DNA from: Abditibacteriaceae bacterium
GTDB taxonomy: Bacteria > Armatimonadota > Abditibacteriia > Abditibacteriales > Abditibacteriaceae
Direction: 5' to 3'
Length of the DNA stretch: 64,000 bases
NCBI GenBank assembly: GCA_019239895.1
Contig: JAFAZH010000004.1
Span: 186,001-250,000 of the forward strand
The notes beneath the pieces were generated by a model, which worked only from the letters and a program-made list of their open reading frames with translations, did not search any database and was not told where the DNA came from. Below, piece by piece: positions 24,157 to 33,444 of the stretch. Made by a program: the position numbers and the translations under genes. Each line of letters begins with the position of its first letter. Position 1 is the stretch's first letter.

Positions 24157-24246
24157 ATGGAAACGCTTTATGTTATTGGCGGTGTGCTGGCGATAGGCTT
24201 ATTGGCTTATCTGTTTGTCGCTCTGCTCAGGCCGGAGGTGTTTTGA
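24157..24246 (+). CDS. kdpF: Potassium-transporting ATPase subunit KdpF
   Basis: The 29-residue peptide METLYVIGGVLAIG then LLAYLFVALLRPEVF is one membrane helix ending in the ALLRPExF motif typical of KdpF. It stabilises the KdpABC complex. AGGAGA precedes the ATG, and the kdpA start follows the stop without a gap. Confidence 0.9.
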   Translation: METLYVIGGVLAIGLLAYLFVALLRPEVF

Positions 24247-25989
24247 ATGACCCTCAACAGTTGGCTGCAAATTGGGGTTTATATCGGCGTGTTGTTGCTT
24301 TTGGTTAAGCCGTTGGGCGCGTTCATGGCGCGCATTTATGAGGGCGATATTCCACCCTGGCTGCGTTGGCTTACGCCTCTTGAACGTTGGCTCTATCGCT
24401 TGTGCGGTGTAAATGCGGGCGAGGAGATGAGTTGGAAAAGCTATGCCATTGCGGTGCTGCTATTCAATGCTATTGGGTTAGTAGCATTGTATGCACTGCA
24501 ACGGGTGCAAGGCGCACTGCCGCTCAATCCGCAAGCCCTACCTGCGGTTTCACCTGATTCATCATTTAATACGGCGGCAAGTTTTGCTACCAACACCAAC
24601 TGGCAGGACTATGGCGGCGAGACCACAATGAGCTATCTCACGCAGATGTTAGGTTTAACGGTGCAGAACTTTTTGTCCGCCGCTACCGGCATGGCGGTGC
24701 TGATTGCCCTGGTGCGGGGACTGGCGCGGCGTGAAGCCTCTACTGTGGGTAATTTCTGGGTAGACCTGACGCGCTCTACGCTCTATATCTTACTGCCTCT
24801 CTCGCTGGTCTTCGCATTCTTTCTCGTCTCACAGGGGGTGGTGCAGACCTTGCGTCCTTACGCCACCACAACCCTGGTGCAGTCAAGGATAGGGGCCGAT
24901 AAGAAACCTATTACCCAACAAACTATCGCGCTTGGCCCGGCGGCGTCCCAGGTCGCCATCAAGCAACTGGGCACCAATGGCGGTGGGTTTTTCAATGTCA
25001 ACTCGGCGCACCCCCTCGAAAACCCGACGCCACTCTGCAACTTCCTGGAGATGCTGGCGATCCTGTTGATTCCCGCCGCGCTCTGCTACACCTTTGGGCA
25101 CATGGCGGGTGATGTCCGACAAGGTTGGGCACTGCTGGCCGTGATGACCATTGTTTTAGTGGCCTTCATCATCGGCTGTACCTGTTGCGAACAAGCGGGC
25201 AATCCGCGCCTGGCCGCGTTAGGCGTTGACCAAACTGCTTCGGCCTTGCAGCCAGGCGGCAATATGGAAGGCAAGGAAACGCGCTTTGGTATCGTCAATT
25301 CGGCTTTATGGGCGACGGCGACTACAGCAGCTTCCAACGGCAGTGTCAACTCCATGCACGATTCGTTTACGCCACTGGGCGGGTTGTTCCCCATGCTGAT
25401 GATCCAGCTTAGCGAAGTTATCTTTGGCGGCGTGGGTTCCGGGCTGTACGGAATGCTTATCTTTGCTATCGTCGCGGTTTTCATTGCGGGACTGATGGTA
25501 GGCCGTACACCGGAATATCTGGGCAAGAAAATCGAGGCTTATGAAATGAAAATGGCCTCTTTGGTAATTTTGATTCCATGCGCGGTTGTTCTCATAACGA
25601 CGGCTATCGCTGTGGTAACACCCGCGGGCCGGGCCACAGTCTTTAATCCTGGGGCGCACGGCTTCTCTGAAGTGCTGTATGCCACTTCATCGGCAGGCAA
25701 CAACAATGGCAGCGCCTTCGCTGGCTTAGGGGTCAATAATGTTTTCTATAACGTCCTGCTCGGCCTGGCTATGCTCGTATCACGCTACTGGCTGATTGTG
25801 CCGACTCTCGCCATCGCGGGCAGCCTGGGCAAGAAGAAGTTGGTTCCAGTTGGCCCCGGCACCCTCCCCACGCACGGGCCATTGTTTATCGGTCTTTTGA
25901 TTGGTGTGGTGCTTATCGTCGGTGCGCTCACGTTTATCCCCGCTCTGGCCCTGGGGCCGATTGTCGAGCAGTTGCAAATGGTTCAGTAA
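24247..25989 (+). CDS. kdpA: Potassium-transporting ATPase subunit KdpA
   Basis: This 580-residue integral membrane protein is the K+-selective channel subunit of the KdpFABC pump. It has ten or so membrane segments and selectivity-loop signatures such as NTNWQDYGGETTMSYLTQM, QLGTNGGGFFNVNSAHPLEN and TSSAGNNNGSAFAGLGVN. The length is close to the family norm (about 560). It starts directly after the kdpF stop and is followed 33 bp later by kdpB with GGAGAT as ribosome site. Confidence 0.97.
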   Translation: MTLNSWLQIGVYIGVLLLLVKPLGAFMARIYEGDIPPWLRWLTPLERWLYRLCGVNAGEEMSWKSYAIAVLLFNAIGLVALYALQRVQGALPLNPQALPAVSPDSSFNTAASFATNTNWQDYGGETTMSYLTQMLGLTVQNFLSAATGMAVLIALVRGLARREASTVGNFWVDLTRSTLYILLPLSLVFAFFLVSQGVVQTLRPYATTTLVQSRIGADKKPITQQTIALGPAASQVAIKQLGTNGGGFFNVNSAHPLENPTPLCNFLEMLAILLIPAALCYTFGHMAGDVRQGWALLAVMTIVLVAFIIGCTCCEQAGNPRLAALGVDQTASALQPGGNMEGKETRFGIVNSALWATATTAASNGSVNSMHDSFTPLGGLFPMLMIQLSEVIFGGVGSGLYGMLIFAIVAVFIAGLMVGRTPEYLGKKIEAYEMKMASLVILIPCAVVLITTAIAVVTPAGRATVFNPGAHGFSEVLYATSSAGNNNGSAFAGLGVNNVFYNVLLGLAMLVSRYWLIVPTLAIAGSLGKKKLVPVGPGTLPTHGPLFIGLLIGVVLIVGALTFIPALALGPIVEQLQMVQ

Positions 25990-26022
25990 AAGGAATCTGA
26001 AAAAGGAATCTCAGGAGATACC

Positions 26023-28128
26023 ATGTCAACCCAAACTCAAGCACAGGCCCGCCCGCTCTTCGATCCGGCCATTGTACGCGGAGCGATTATCGAATCGTTC
26101 AAGAAACTCGACCCACGCCACCAAGTGCGCAACCCGGTGATGTTCGTGGTATGGGTCGGGTCGCTGCTAACGACAGCCTTGTTTTTTCAGGCGTTGCTAG
26201 GCCGGGGTGAAGCGCCCCGGGGCTTTATTCTTGCGGTCTCGCTGTGGCTATGGTTCACGGTTTTGTTTGCCAACTTCGCCGAAGCAATGGCCGAGGGCCG
26301 GGGCAAGGCGCAGGCCGAGACACTCAAGAAAGCGCGGCGTGATGTGCAGGCGAAGAAACTTGCCCAGGCCCGCTACGGAGCGGCGCATTCGATGGTCTCT
26401 GCTGCCGAGTTGCGCAAAGGCGACGTGGTTTTAGTCGAAGCGGGGGACTTTATTCCCGTTGATGGCGAAGTCGTCGAAGGTGTGGCCAGTGTGGATGAAT
26501 CAGCCATCACTGGCGAAAGTGCCCCGGTGATCCGCGAATCAGGGGGCGACCGTTCCGCCGTGACGGGAGGCACCAGAGTTTTGAGCGACTGGCTCGTGGT
26601 GCAGATCACCGCCAATCCCGGCGAGACGTTTCTTGACCGCATGATTAGCATGGTCGAAGGAGCCAAGCGGCAGAAAACGCCCAATGAAATCGCGCTGAAC
26701 ATCCTGCTCGCGGCTCTCACTATCATCTTTTTACTAGCCGTTTGCACCCTGCTGCCGTTTTCAATCTACGCAGTCCAAGCGGCAGGCAAGGGCCAGCCTG
26801 TCACGGTGACGGTGTTAGTGGCTTTATTGGTGTGTCTGATTCCGACCACTATTGGCGGCTTGCTTTCCTCCATCGGCATCGCAGGTATGGATAGGATGAT
26901 TCAGGCTAATGTAATTGCCATGTCGGGCCGCGCCGTGGAAGCGGCGGGCGACGTGGACGTGCTATTGCTTGATAAAACCGGCACCATAACATTGGGCAAT
27001 CGGCAGGCAACCGCGTTCATCCCGGCACAAAGCATTGGTGAAGAGCAGTTGGCCGACGCCGCGCAGTTATCCAGCCTGGCCGACGAAACTCCCGAAGGCC
27101 GCTCGATTGTGGTCTTGGCCAAAGAAGCCTATAGCATCCGCGAGCGGGACGTCCAGGCATTAGGCGCACAATTTGTCCCCTTTACCGCCCAGACGCGCAT
27201 GAGCGGTGTGAACTTGCAAGAGCATGGTGATAACCGCGAGATTCGCAAAGGCGCAGTGGATGCGGTGGAGAATTACATCCGTGAAGGGGAAGGTTACTTC
27301 CCGCCGCAAGTGCGGGCAGTCGTGGACGACATTTCACGCGGTGGAGGGACGCCCCTTGTGGTAGCAGCCAAACTGAACGGGGCCGCGCCCGAAGTGTTGG
27401 GAGTGGTGCAACTCAAGGACATTGTGAAGGGTGGAATGCGCGAGCGTTTCGGCGAGTTACGGCGGATGGGCATTAAAACCGTGATGATTACCGGTGATAA
27501 CCCACTGACGGCTGCCGCGATTGCCGCCGAAGCCGGGGTGGATGATTTTCTGGCTCAGGCCACGCCAGAAGCTAAATTAAAACTCATCCGCGAGACGCAA
27601 GCGGGAGGCCGCTTGGTCGCCATGACAGGTGACGGCACCAACGATGCCCCGGCCCTGGCGCAAGCCGATGTCGCCGTCGCCATGAACTCCGGCACCCAAG
27701 CCGCTAAGGAAGCGGGCAACATGGTGGATTTAGACTCCAACCCCACCAAGCTCATTGAAATTGTGGAGATTGGCAAGCAGCTACTCATGACACGCGGTGC
27801 GCTCACGACTTTCAGCATCGCCAACGATGTAGCCAAGTACTTTGCCATTATCCCGGCAGCGTTTGCCCTGACTTACCCGCAACTCAACCGCTTAAACGTC
27901 ATGGGCCTGGCAACCCCGGCCAGCGCCATTTTATCGGCGGTGATTTTTAACGCACTTGTGATTGTGTGCCTGATTCCACTCGCCTTGCGCGGCGTGCCCT
28001 ATCGTGCTGTCGGGGCCGCTCAACTCTTGCGCACCAATTTGCTGATTTATGGCTTAGGCGGCTTGATTGTGCCCTTCATCGGCATCAAAATTATTGATTT
28101 GATTTTGGTGGCCCTGCACCTGACATAG
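26023..28128 (+). CDS. kdpB: Potassium-transporting ATPase subunit KdpB (P-type ATPase)
   Basis: The 701-residue ATPase subunit hydrolyses ATP to drive K+ uptake. The phosphorylated aspartate is D317 in [13 protein letters not shown] is at 163-166 with the serine that is a known inhibitory phosphorylation site in E. coli KdpB; the hinge [17 protein letters not shown] is complete. Residues 40-85, 220-280 and the C-terminus supply the membrane helices. The gene is followed by a 122 bp gap filled by a 30 bp perfect inverted repeat before kdpC, unusual for this operon. Confidence 0.97.
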   Translation: MSTQTQAQARPLFDPAIVRGAIIESFKKLDPRHQVRNPVMFVVWVGSLLTTALFFQALLGRGEAPRGFILAVSLWLWFTVLFANFAEAMAEGRGKAQAETLKKARRDVQAKKLAQARYGAAHSMVSAAELRKGDVVLVEAGDFIPVDGEVVEGVASVDESAITGESAPVIRESGGDRSAVTGGTRVLSDWLVVQITANPGETFLDRMISMVEGAKRQKTPNEIALNILLAALTIIFLLAVCTLLPFSIYAVQAAGKGQPVTVTVLVALLVCLIPTTIGGLLSSIGIAGMDRMIQANVIAMSGRAVEAAGDVDVLLLDKTGTITLGNRQATAFIPAQSIGEEQLADAAQLSSLADETPEGRSIVVLAKEAYSIRERDVQALGAQFVPFTAQTRMSGVNLQEHGDNREIRKGAVDAVENYIREGEGYFPPQVRAVVDDISRGGGTPLVVAAKLNGAAPEVLGVVQLKDIVKGGMRERFGELRRMGIKTVMITGDNPLTAAAIAAEAGVDDFLAQATPEAKLKLIRETQAGGRLVAMTGDGTNDAPALAQADVAVAMNSGTQAAKEAGNMVDLDSNPTKLIEIVEIGKQLLMTRGALTTFSIANDVAKYFAIIPAAFALTYPQLNRLNVMGLATPASAILSAVIFNALVIVCLIPLALRGVPYRAVGAAQLLRTNLLIYGLGGLIVPFIGIKIIDLILVALHLT

Positions 28129-28134
28129 AAGGAT

Positions 28135-28207
28135 GAAAACGTGGGCCAGATACTCTTGTCTGGCTGTTTGGAATTAAGCCAGACAAGAGTATCTGGCCCA
28201 CGTTTTC
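28135..28207. repeat. 30 bp perfect inverted repeat between kdpB and kdpC
   Basis: Arms 28135-28164 and 28178-28207 are exact reverse complements with a 13-base loop (28165-28177); the arm starts GAAAACGTGGGCCAGATACT. It begins 6 bp after the kdpB stop and ends 43 bp before the kdpC start. There is no U-tract, so a full terminator is doubtful; it may lower kdpC expression or protect the kdpFAB message from decay. Confidence 0.9.
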
Positions 28208-28250
28208 CGCATCATTTCCTCAACCCCTAGAGTTTTGGAGAATCATACCT

Positions 28251-28820
28251 ATGAGGACTTTATTTCGTCCGGCCCTGACACTCTTTCTGGCTTTGACTGT
28301 ATTAACCGGCATCGTTTATCCCCTGCTGGTCACGGGTGTAGCGCAGGTGGCTTTGCCTTACCAGGCCAATGGCAGTCTGATCGCACATGATGGTAAGACC
28401 ATCGGGTCTGAACTCATTGGTCAGAACTTCGATTCCCCCCGCTATTTCTGGGGTCGCTTGAGCGCGACCACGCCAGCGTATAATGCCAGTTCCTCCAGTG
28501 GCTCCAACTTTGGCCCCTTAAATCCTGACCTGGAAAAAGCGGTTAAGGCTCGTATCGCCGCTCTTAGGCAGGCCGACCCACACAACTCTGCCCCCATTCC
28601 GGTTGATCTCGTGACGGCGTCGGGCAGTGGCCTCGACCCTCATATCTCGCCTGCCGCCGCAGCTTATCAGATCAGGCGTGTAGCGCACGCTCGTGGCCTC
28701 ACAGAATCACAGGTTCAACAACTTGTGGCACAACACACTGAAGGACGCAGCCTGGGTCTATTAGGTGAAGCTCGTGTCAACGTGCTAAAACTCAACTTAG
28801 CATTAGATCAGATGCATTAA
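28251..28820 (+). CDS. kdpC: Potassium-transporting ATPase subunit KdpC
   Basis: The 189-residue protein has one N-terminal membrane segment (residues 9-33) with [17 protein letters not shown], then the family stretches [29 protein letters not shown] and [16 protein letters not shown]. KdpC assists ATP binding by KdpB. kdpD starts 3 bp after its stop. Confidence 0.96.
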   Translation: MRTLFRPALTLFLALTVLTGIVYPLLVTGVAQVALPYQANGSLIAHDGKTIGSELIGQNFDSPRYFWGRLSATTPAYNASSSSGSNFGPLNPDLEKAVKARIAALRQADPHNSAPIPVDLVTASGSGLDPHISPAAAAYQIRRVAHARGLTESQVQQLVAQHTEGRSLGLLGEARVNVLKLNLALDQMH

Positions 28821-28823
28821 ACA

Positions 28824-31541
28824 ATGAAGCGACCAGACCCAGATACTTTATTGGCGCGGGTGCAGCAAGAAGAAAACCATACCGGTAAAGGTCGCCTGAA
28901 GGTGTTCTTCGGGATGGCACCCGGCGTTGGCAAAACCTACGCCATGCTGTCGGAAGCGCGGGAGCGGGTCAACGCGCGGGTTTTAGTGGGCGTGGTTGAA
29001 ACTCATGGGCGGCAAGATACCCAGGCGTTGCTCGAAGGTTTAGATGTTCTGCCGCCGCGCAACGTAGAGCACAATGGTGTTAAGCTGCACGAATTTGATT
29101 TAGATGCTGCGCTGCAACAGCATCCTGACGTGATCCTGGTGGATGAGTTAGCGCACACCAACGCGCCTGACTCGCGCCACGCCAAACGCTGGCAAGATGT
29201 GGAAGAACTACTCGACGCCGGAATAGACGTGTATACCACCGTCAATGTCCAGCACCTCGAAAGCCTCAACGACGTGGTAGCGCAAATCACCGGAGTACAG
29301 GTGCGCGAAACCGTGCCCGACCACATATTGGAATGCGCCCACGAGATTGAACTCATTGACCTCACCCCCGCCGAATTGCACGCTCGCCTCCGTGAAGGCA
29401 AAGTCTATGTTCCTCAGAGCGTAGAGCAGGCCCTCAAGAACTTCTTCCGTGAAGGCAATCTCATCGCCTTGCGCGAACTGGCATTACGCCGCACTGCCGA
29501 GCGCGTGGACGCGCAGATGCAAACTTACCGACGCGACCACGCCGTGCCCCAGACCTGGCCCGCGTGCGAGCGCATTGTGGTATGCATCGGCCCCCACCCG
29601 TTATCGGAACGCTTGGTGCGGGCGGCGCGGCGCATGGCCACCGGACTGCACGCGCAGTGGTTGGTCGCCTGGGTCGAGACGCCCGCCCCCCTGCCTGAAG
29701 CGGCCCGCGAGCGCGTGCAAAGCACGCTGCGCCTGGCAGAATCACTGGGAGCTGAAACCGTGCAACTGGCAGGCAGTGATGTGGCGGCAGAGCTTTTAGC
29801 TTTTGCCCGCCAGCGCAACGTCTCCAAGATTGTCGTTGGCAAACCGGCGAAACCCCGCTGGCGTGAAAAGCTATTTGGCTCCATTGTAGACGATATTGTG
29901 CGCGGGTCGGGCGATATTGATGTCTATGTCATTACAGGCGATACCACCCCACCCAATCCGCGCCGCAAGATGCCAAGGGCGACCTCGGTTTCCTCCCGGA
30001 CACTGTACCCCTATGTTGGGGCCATCGGTATTATCGCCCTTTGCACGCTCGTGGCGTGGGCCATGCACCGCACTTTCTCGCCACCTAACCTGACGATGAT
30101 TTACCTGGTCGGCGTTGTCTTAGCGGCGGCGCGGTTGGGACGTGGCCCATCGGTTCTGGCGGCGCTGGGTGGCGTGGCCGCTTATGATTTTTTCTTCGTG
30201 CCCCCCTATTATACTTTTGCCGTTTCAGACGTGCAGTATCTGGTGACTTTTGCCGTGCTACTGGGCACAGGCTTGATCGTCAGCACCTTAACAACGCGGG
30301 TGCAACAAGCGGCAGAGGCCGCCCGTAGCCGGGAACAGCGGACAGCAGCCCTCTATTCGCTCACGCGAGACCTGGCGGCATCTCGTGGCGTGGACAACAT
30401 CGTGAATGTGGCATTACGCCATACCCAAGAACTGCTGAGTACGCCTGCCCTGACCTGGCTGCCAAATGGTGACACTCTGCAAGCACGAGGGTGTGGCAAT
30501 GCACCTGCTTTCGCGCATGACCCCAAAGAAGAGGGAGTCGCCCGCTGGGTCTTTGATCACGCGAGCATGGCCGGAGCCGGAACCGATACCCTCCCCGCAG
30601 CTCGTGCCCTTTATCTACCGCTACGGGGAGCGCACACAGTAGAAGGCGTCCTGGGGGTGCAACTACGCCATGAAGCGGATGCGACCCGGCCCGTGTCGGT
30701 GTCACCTGACCGCCTGCACAGTTTGGAAACGCTGGCGGCGCAAGTAGCTCTGGCGCTGGAACGTGCTCGCTTAGCCGATGAAGCCCAGAGTGCCCGTCTG
30801 CAAGTGGAGACCGAGCGGTTACGCAACTCGCTGCTATCCTCCGTCTCCCATGATCTGCGCACGCCGCTCGCCTCTATCATGGGAGCCTCTAGCAGCTTAC
30901 TCGATACCGACACAGCGTTAACCGAAGCGACACGCCACGACTTGCTGCGCTCTATTGGCGACGAAGCCGCTCGCCTGCATCGTTTAGTATCGAACCTGTT
31001 GGAAATGACGCGCCTGCAATCGGGTGCGGTGCGGGTCAACAAAGAGTGGCAGCCTCTTGAAGAGGTTGTCGGCGCGGCTCTAGCGCACTTAAAGTCAGCG
31101 TTAGCAGGCCGTCCGCTCACCACCGCTTTACCTGCCGACTTGCCGCTTGTGCCCCTGGACGCCACACTCATGGAACAGGTGCTTATCAACCTGTTGGAAA
31201 ACGCGCTGAAGTATTCGCCACCGGGCACCCCGATTCACATTGCTGCCGTGCGCGGCCACGAAGCGGTGATGGTGGAAGTCTCCGACCGGGGGCCGGGTCT
31301 GCCGCCAGATAGTGAAAACGCGATTTTCGATCCGTTTTTCCGTGCCCAGCAAGCACAGGGCGGTCACGCCGATGGACAAGCTGCTGTTACCGGAGCCGGT
31401 CTTGGCTTAGCGATTTGTCGCGCTATTGTTGAAGCGCATGGTGGCGCGATCTGGGCCGAAAACCGACCGCGCGGCGGAGCCGTTTTCCGCTTCACTCTGC
31501 CCCTTGAAGGCCAAGAGCCAGAGGTAAAGGATGAAGGCTGA
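28824..31541 (+). CDS. kdpD: Osmosensitive K+ channel histidine kinase KdpD
   Basis: The 905-residue sensor has the KdpD domain (GRLKVFFGMAPGVGKTYAML near residue 22), a USP-like domain (about 245-370), four membrane segments (about 390-490), a GAF-like region and the kinase core with phosphoacceptor H676 in SSVSHDLRTP and N, G1 and G2 boxes to the end. It senses K+ limitation or turgor and phosphorylates KdpE. Its last five codons (VKDEG) and stop lie inside the left arm of the inverted repeat at 31526-31654, so the C-terminus appears to have been rewritten by the repeat. Confidence 0.96.
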   Translation: MKRPDPDTLLARVQQEENHTGKGRLKVFFGMAPGVGKTYAMLSEARERVNARVLVGVVETHGRQDTQALLEGLDVLPPRNVEHNGVKLHEFDLDAALQQHPDVILVDELAHTNAPDSRHAKRWQDVEELLDAGIDVYTTVNVQHLESLNDVVAQITGVQVRETVPDHILECAHEIELIDLTPAELHARLREGKVYVPQSVEQALKNFFREGNLIALRELALRRTAERVDAQMQTYRRDHAVPQTWPACERIVVCIGPHPLSERLVRAARRMATGLHAQWLVAWVETPAPLPEAARERVQSTLRLAESLGAETVQLAGSDVAAELLAFARQRNVSKIVVGKPAKPRWREKLFGSIVDDIVRGSGDIDVYVITGDTTPPNPRRKMPRATSVSSRTLYPYVGAIGIIALCTLVAWAMHRTFSPPNLTMIYLVGVVLAAARLGRGPSVLAALGGVAAYDFFFVPPYYTFAVSDVQYLVTFAVLLGTGLIVSTLTTRVQQAAEAARSREQRTAALYSLTRDLAASRGVDNIVNVALRHTQELLSTPALTWLPNGDTLQARGCGNAPAFAHDPKEEGVARWVFDHASMAGAGTDTLPAARALYLPLRGAHTVEGVLGVQLRHEADATRPVSVSPDRLHSLETLAAQVALALERARLADEAQSARLQVETERLRNSLLSSVSHDLRTPLASIMGASSSLLDTDTALTEATRHDLLRSIGDEAARLHRLVSNLLEMTRLQSGAVRVNKEWQPLEEVVGAALAHLKSALAGRPLTTALPADLPLVPLDATLMEQVLINLLENALKYSPPGTPIHIAAVRGHEAVMVEVSDRGPGLPPDSENAIFDPFFRAQQAQGGHADGQAAVTGAGLGLAICRAIVEAHGGAIWAENRPRGGAVFRFTLPLEGQEPEVKDEG

Positions 31542-31654
31542 AGGATAAAGGATAAATGGCAAAGCCCAATTATTACAATATCGTTTAGCTGACAAGAATT
31601 CAGTTGTCCTCTGGTTTCCTTATTTTAACCTTTATCCTTCAGCCTTCATCCTTT
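31526..31654. repeat. 26 bp perfect inverted repeat spanning the kdpD stop and the kdpE leader
   Basis: Arms 31526-31551 and 31629-31654 are exact reverse complements (the left begins AAAGGATGAAGGCTGAAGG). The left arm codes for the end of KdpD and includes its TGA at 31539-31541; the right arm ends 5 bp before the kdpE ATG. The 77-base loop has no evident gene. kdpE has no clear Shine-Dalgarno, so folding of this element would directly affect its translation. Confidence 0.85.
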
Positions 31655-31659
31655 CAAAA

Positions 31660-32349
31660 ATGAACGCTACGATCTTAATCATTGAAGACGAAGCGGCCAT
31701 TCGGCGTTTCGTGCGCCCGACCTTAGCAGCGCATGGGTACGATCTTATCGAGGCCGAGGATGCTGCACACGGGTTAGTGTTGGCAGCGGAACGGCTGCCA
31801 GACGTCGTCCTGCTCGATTTGGGTCTGCCTGATAGCGATGGGTTAGATGTACTGGCACAACTACGCGAATGGACTCATGTCCCTATTATCATTCTGTCGG
31901 CCCGCGACCAGGAAAAGGATAAAGTGGCTGCCTTAGATGCAGGCGCAGACGATTATCTAACGAAACCTTTTGGTGTCAGCGAACTGCTGGCGCGATTGAG
32001 GGTGGCCTTGCGCCATGCTGCACAAACTCAAGCAGGCACCCCAGAGCCAATTTTTCAAACGGGTGAACTGCGCGTAGACTTAGCCCGGCGGCACGTTTAC
32101 ATCAAAGACCAGGAAGTGCATCTAACCCCCATTGAATATCGTCTGCTGACAGAACTGGTGCGCCATGCCGGAAAAGTGTTGACCCATCGCCACCTTTTAC
32201 GCGAAGTGTGGGGGTCAAGCTACAGTGGGGAATCTCATTATCTACGAGTTCACATGGGTGGCCTGCGCCGCAAAATCGAAGAGAATTCCGCCCGCCCCTG
32301 TTATCTCCTCACTGAACCGGGTATCGGCTACCGTTTAGCGATAGAATAA
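31660..32349 (+). CDS. kdpE: Transcriptional response regulator KdpE
   Basis: The 229-residue regulator has a receiver domain with phosphoacceptor D53 in LLDLGLPDSDG and K103-type lysine in DYLTKPFG, followed by an OmpR-type winged helix (LTPIEYRLLTELVRHAGKV then LRVHMGGLRRKIE). Phosphorylated by KdpD, it activates the kdp genes, probably at the TTTAC boxes at 23944-23981. It is separated from kdpD by the palindrome described at 31526-31654. Confidence 0.95.
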   Translation: MNATILIIEDEAAIRRFVRPTLAAHGYDLIEAEDAAHGLVLAAERLPDVVLLDLGLPDSDGLDVLAQLREWTHVPIIILSARDQEKDKVAALDAGADDYLTKPFGVSELLARLRVALRHAAQTQAGTPEPIFQTGELRVDLARRHVYIKDQEVHLTPIEYRLLTELVRHAGKVLTHRHLLREVWGSSYSGESHYLRVHMGGLRRKIEENSARPCYLLTEPGIGYRLAIE

Positions 32350-32378
32350 CAACGCTAATTTTAATATCCTTGTAGGCG

Positions 32379-32387
32379 TGATATACT
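32379..32387 (+). promoter_or_regulatory. Extended -10 promoter for dapF
   Basis: TGATATACT (TGn plus TATACT at 32382-32387) is a good extended -10, 69 bp before the dapF ATG. The -35 region (TTTTAA at 32359-32364) is poor, as is common with extended -10 promoters. Confidence 0.4.
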
Positions 32388-32455
32388 CGCCTCCGTGCCT
32401 AAAATGCCATGTTTATGGCAAAACTTGAATCCCTTATAAGAGTTAGAGCTTCGAT

Positions 32456-33361
32456 ATGCAACCTGTATCTTTTGTAAAAATGCACGGACTTGGTAACGAT
32501 TTTGTCTTGATGGATTGCCTCCAAACGCCGCCACCGCCCGATGACCGCTTGAACGCCATGAGCCAGGCGATTTGCGACCGGCACTTTGGCGTGGGGGGCG
32601 ATGGCCTGATTTTAATTCTGCCCGATAGTCAGGCCGATTACCGGATGCGCATGTTTAACCCGGATGGCTCCGAATCGGAGATGTGCGGCAACGGCATTCG
32701 CTGCTTTGGCAAATATCTTTTTGATGCTGGCCTTGTGCAATCGCCCACGGTCTCGGTGGCCACGATGCAGGGCTTGCAACACATCGAAATTCAGGAGGAT
32801 GCGGTTCCTGGTGCGCGAGCCACGATGGTGCGCGTTGATATGGGTGCGCCGCGCCTGCTGCGCTCACAGATTCCCATGACGCCTTCGGAAAGCAATGGCA
32901 ACGATGGACAAGTGATTAATGAGCCATTGCAAGTTGGCAGCACCACTTATCGCATTACGGCTGTTTCAATGGGCAATCCGCACTGCGTTATCTTTGTAGA
33001 TGATGTGGAATCCGTGCCGCTTAAAGAAATCGGCTTAGAGATAGAGCACCACGAAGCGTTTCCGCAACGCACCAATGTGCATTTTGTGCAGATTCTCGGC
33101 CCCCAGAAATTATGGATGCGCACCTGGGAGCGCGGCGCGGGCGATACCCTCGCTTGTGGTAGCGGCGCGTGTGCGGTGGCAGTCGCCACGGCCCTTAATG
33201 GCCGCTTGCCTGGCAATAATCGTCGCGCCCTGGTGCATCTGCCGGGCGGCGACCTCGATATTGAATGGGCTGCCAATAATCACGTCTACATGACCGGCCC
33301 CGCCACCGATGTCTTTGCTGGCTCATTTGATGAAGAATTTTTAAATTCAATCGAAAGGTAA
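32456..33361 (+). CDS. dapF: Diaminopimelate epimerase DapF
   Basis: The 301-residue enzyme interconverts LL- and meso-diaminopimelate for lysine and peptidoglycan synthesis. Both catalytic cysteines are present: C77 in SEMCGNGIRC and C234 in TLACGSGACA. The opening FVKMHGLGNDFVLMD is also diagnostic. It is paired with dapL, so this organism uses the aminotransferase variant of the diaminopimelate pathway. A palindromic 84 bp gap separates the two genes. Confidence 0.97.
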   Translation: MQPVSFVKMHGLGNDFVLMDCLQTPPPPDDRLNAMSQAICDRHFGVGGDGLILILPDSQADYRMRMFNPDGSESEMCGNGIRCFGKYLFDAGLVQSPTVSVATMQGLQHIEIQEDAVPGARATMVRVDMGAPRLLRSQIPMTPSESNGNDGQVINEPLQVGSTTYRITAVSMGNPHCVIFVDDVESVPLKEIGLEIEHHEAFPQRTNVHFVQILGPQKLWMRTWERGAGDTLACGSGACAVAVATALNGRLPGNNRRALVHLPGGDLDIEWAANNHVYMTGPATDVFAGSFDEEFLNSIER

Positions 33362-33365
33362 TCAT

Positions 33366-33444
33366 TGGGGTTGGGGGCTGGGGTTTAGGGTGTGGGATGC
33401 TGCACCCACATAAAACCCCAAACCCCGAACCCTAAACCCCAACA
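33366..33444. repeat. G-rich/C-rich imperfect inverted repeat between dapF and dapL
   Basis: The left half holds four G-tracts of 4, 5, 4 and 3 (33367-33390) separated by TT, CT and TTTA; the right half is the C-rich counterpart (ACCCC, ACCCCG, ACCCTA, ACCCC). The central stem TGTGGG (33391-33396) with CCCACA (33405-33410) is perfect. The G-rich half has the composition of a G-quadruplex. Confidence 0.75.

Noticed and set aside
28135..28207. Insertion sequence ends or an attachment site
   Set aside because: There is no transposase or target duplication, and the arms enclose only 13 bases.
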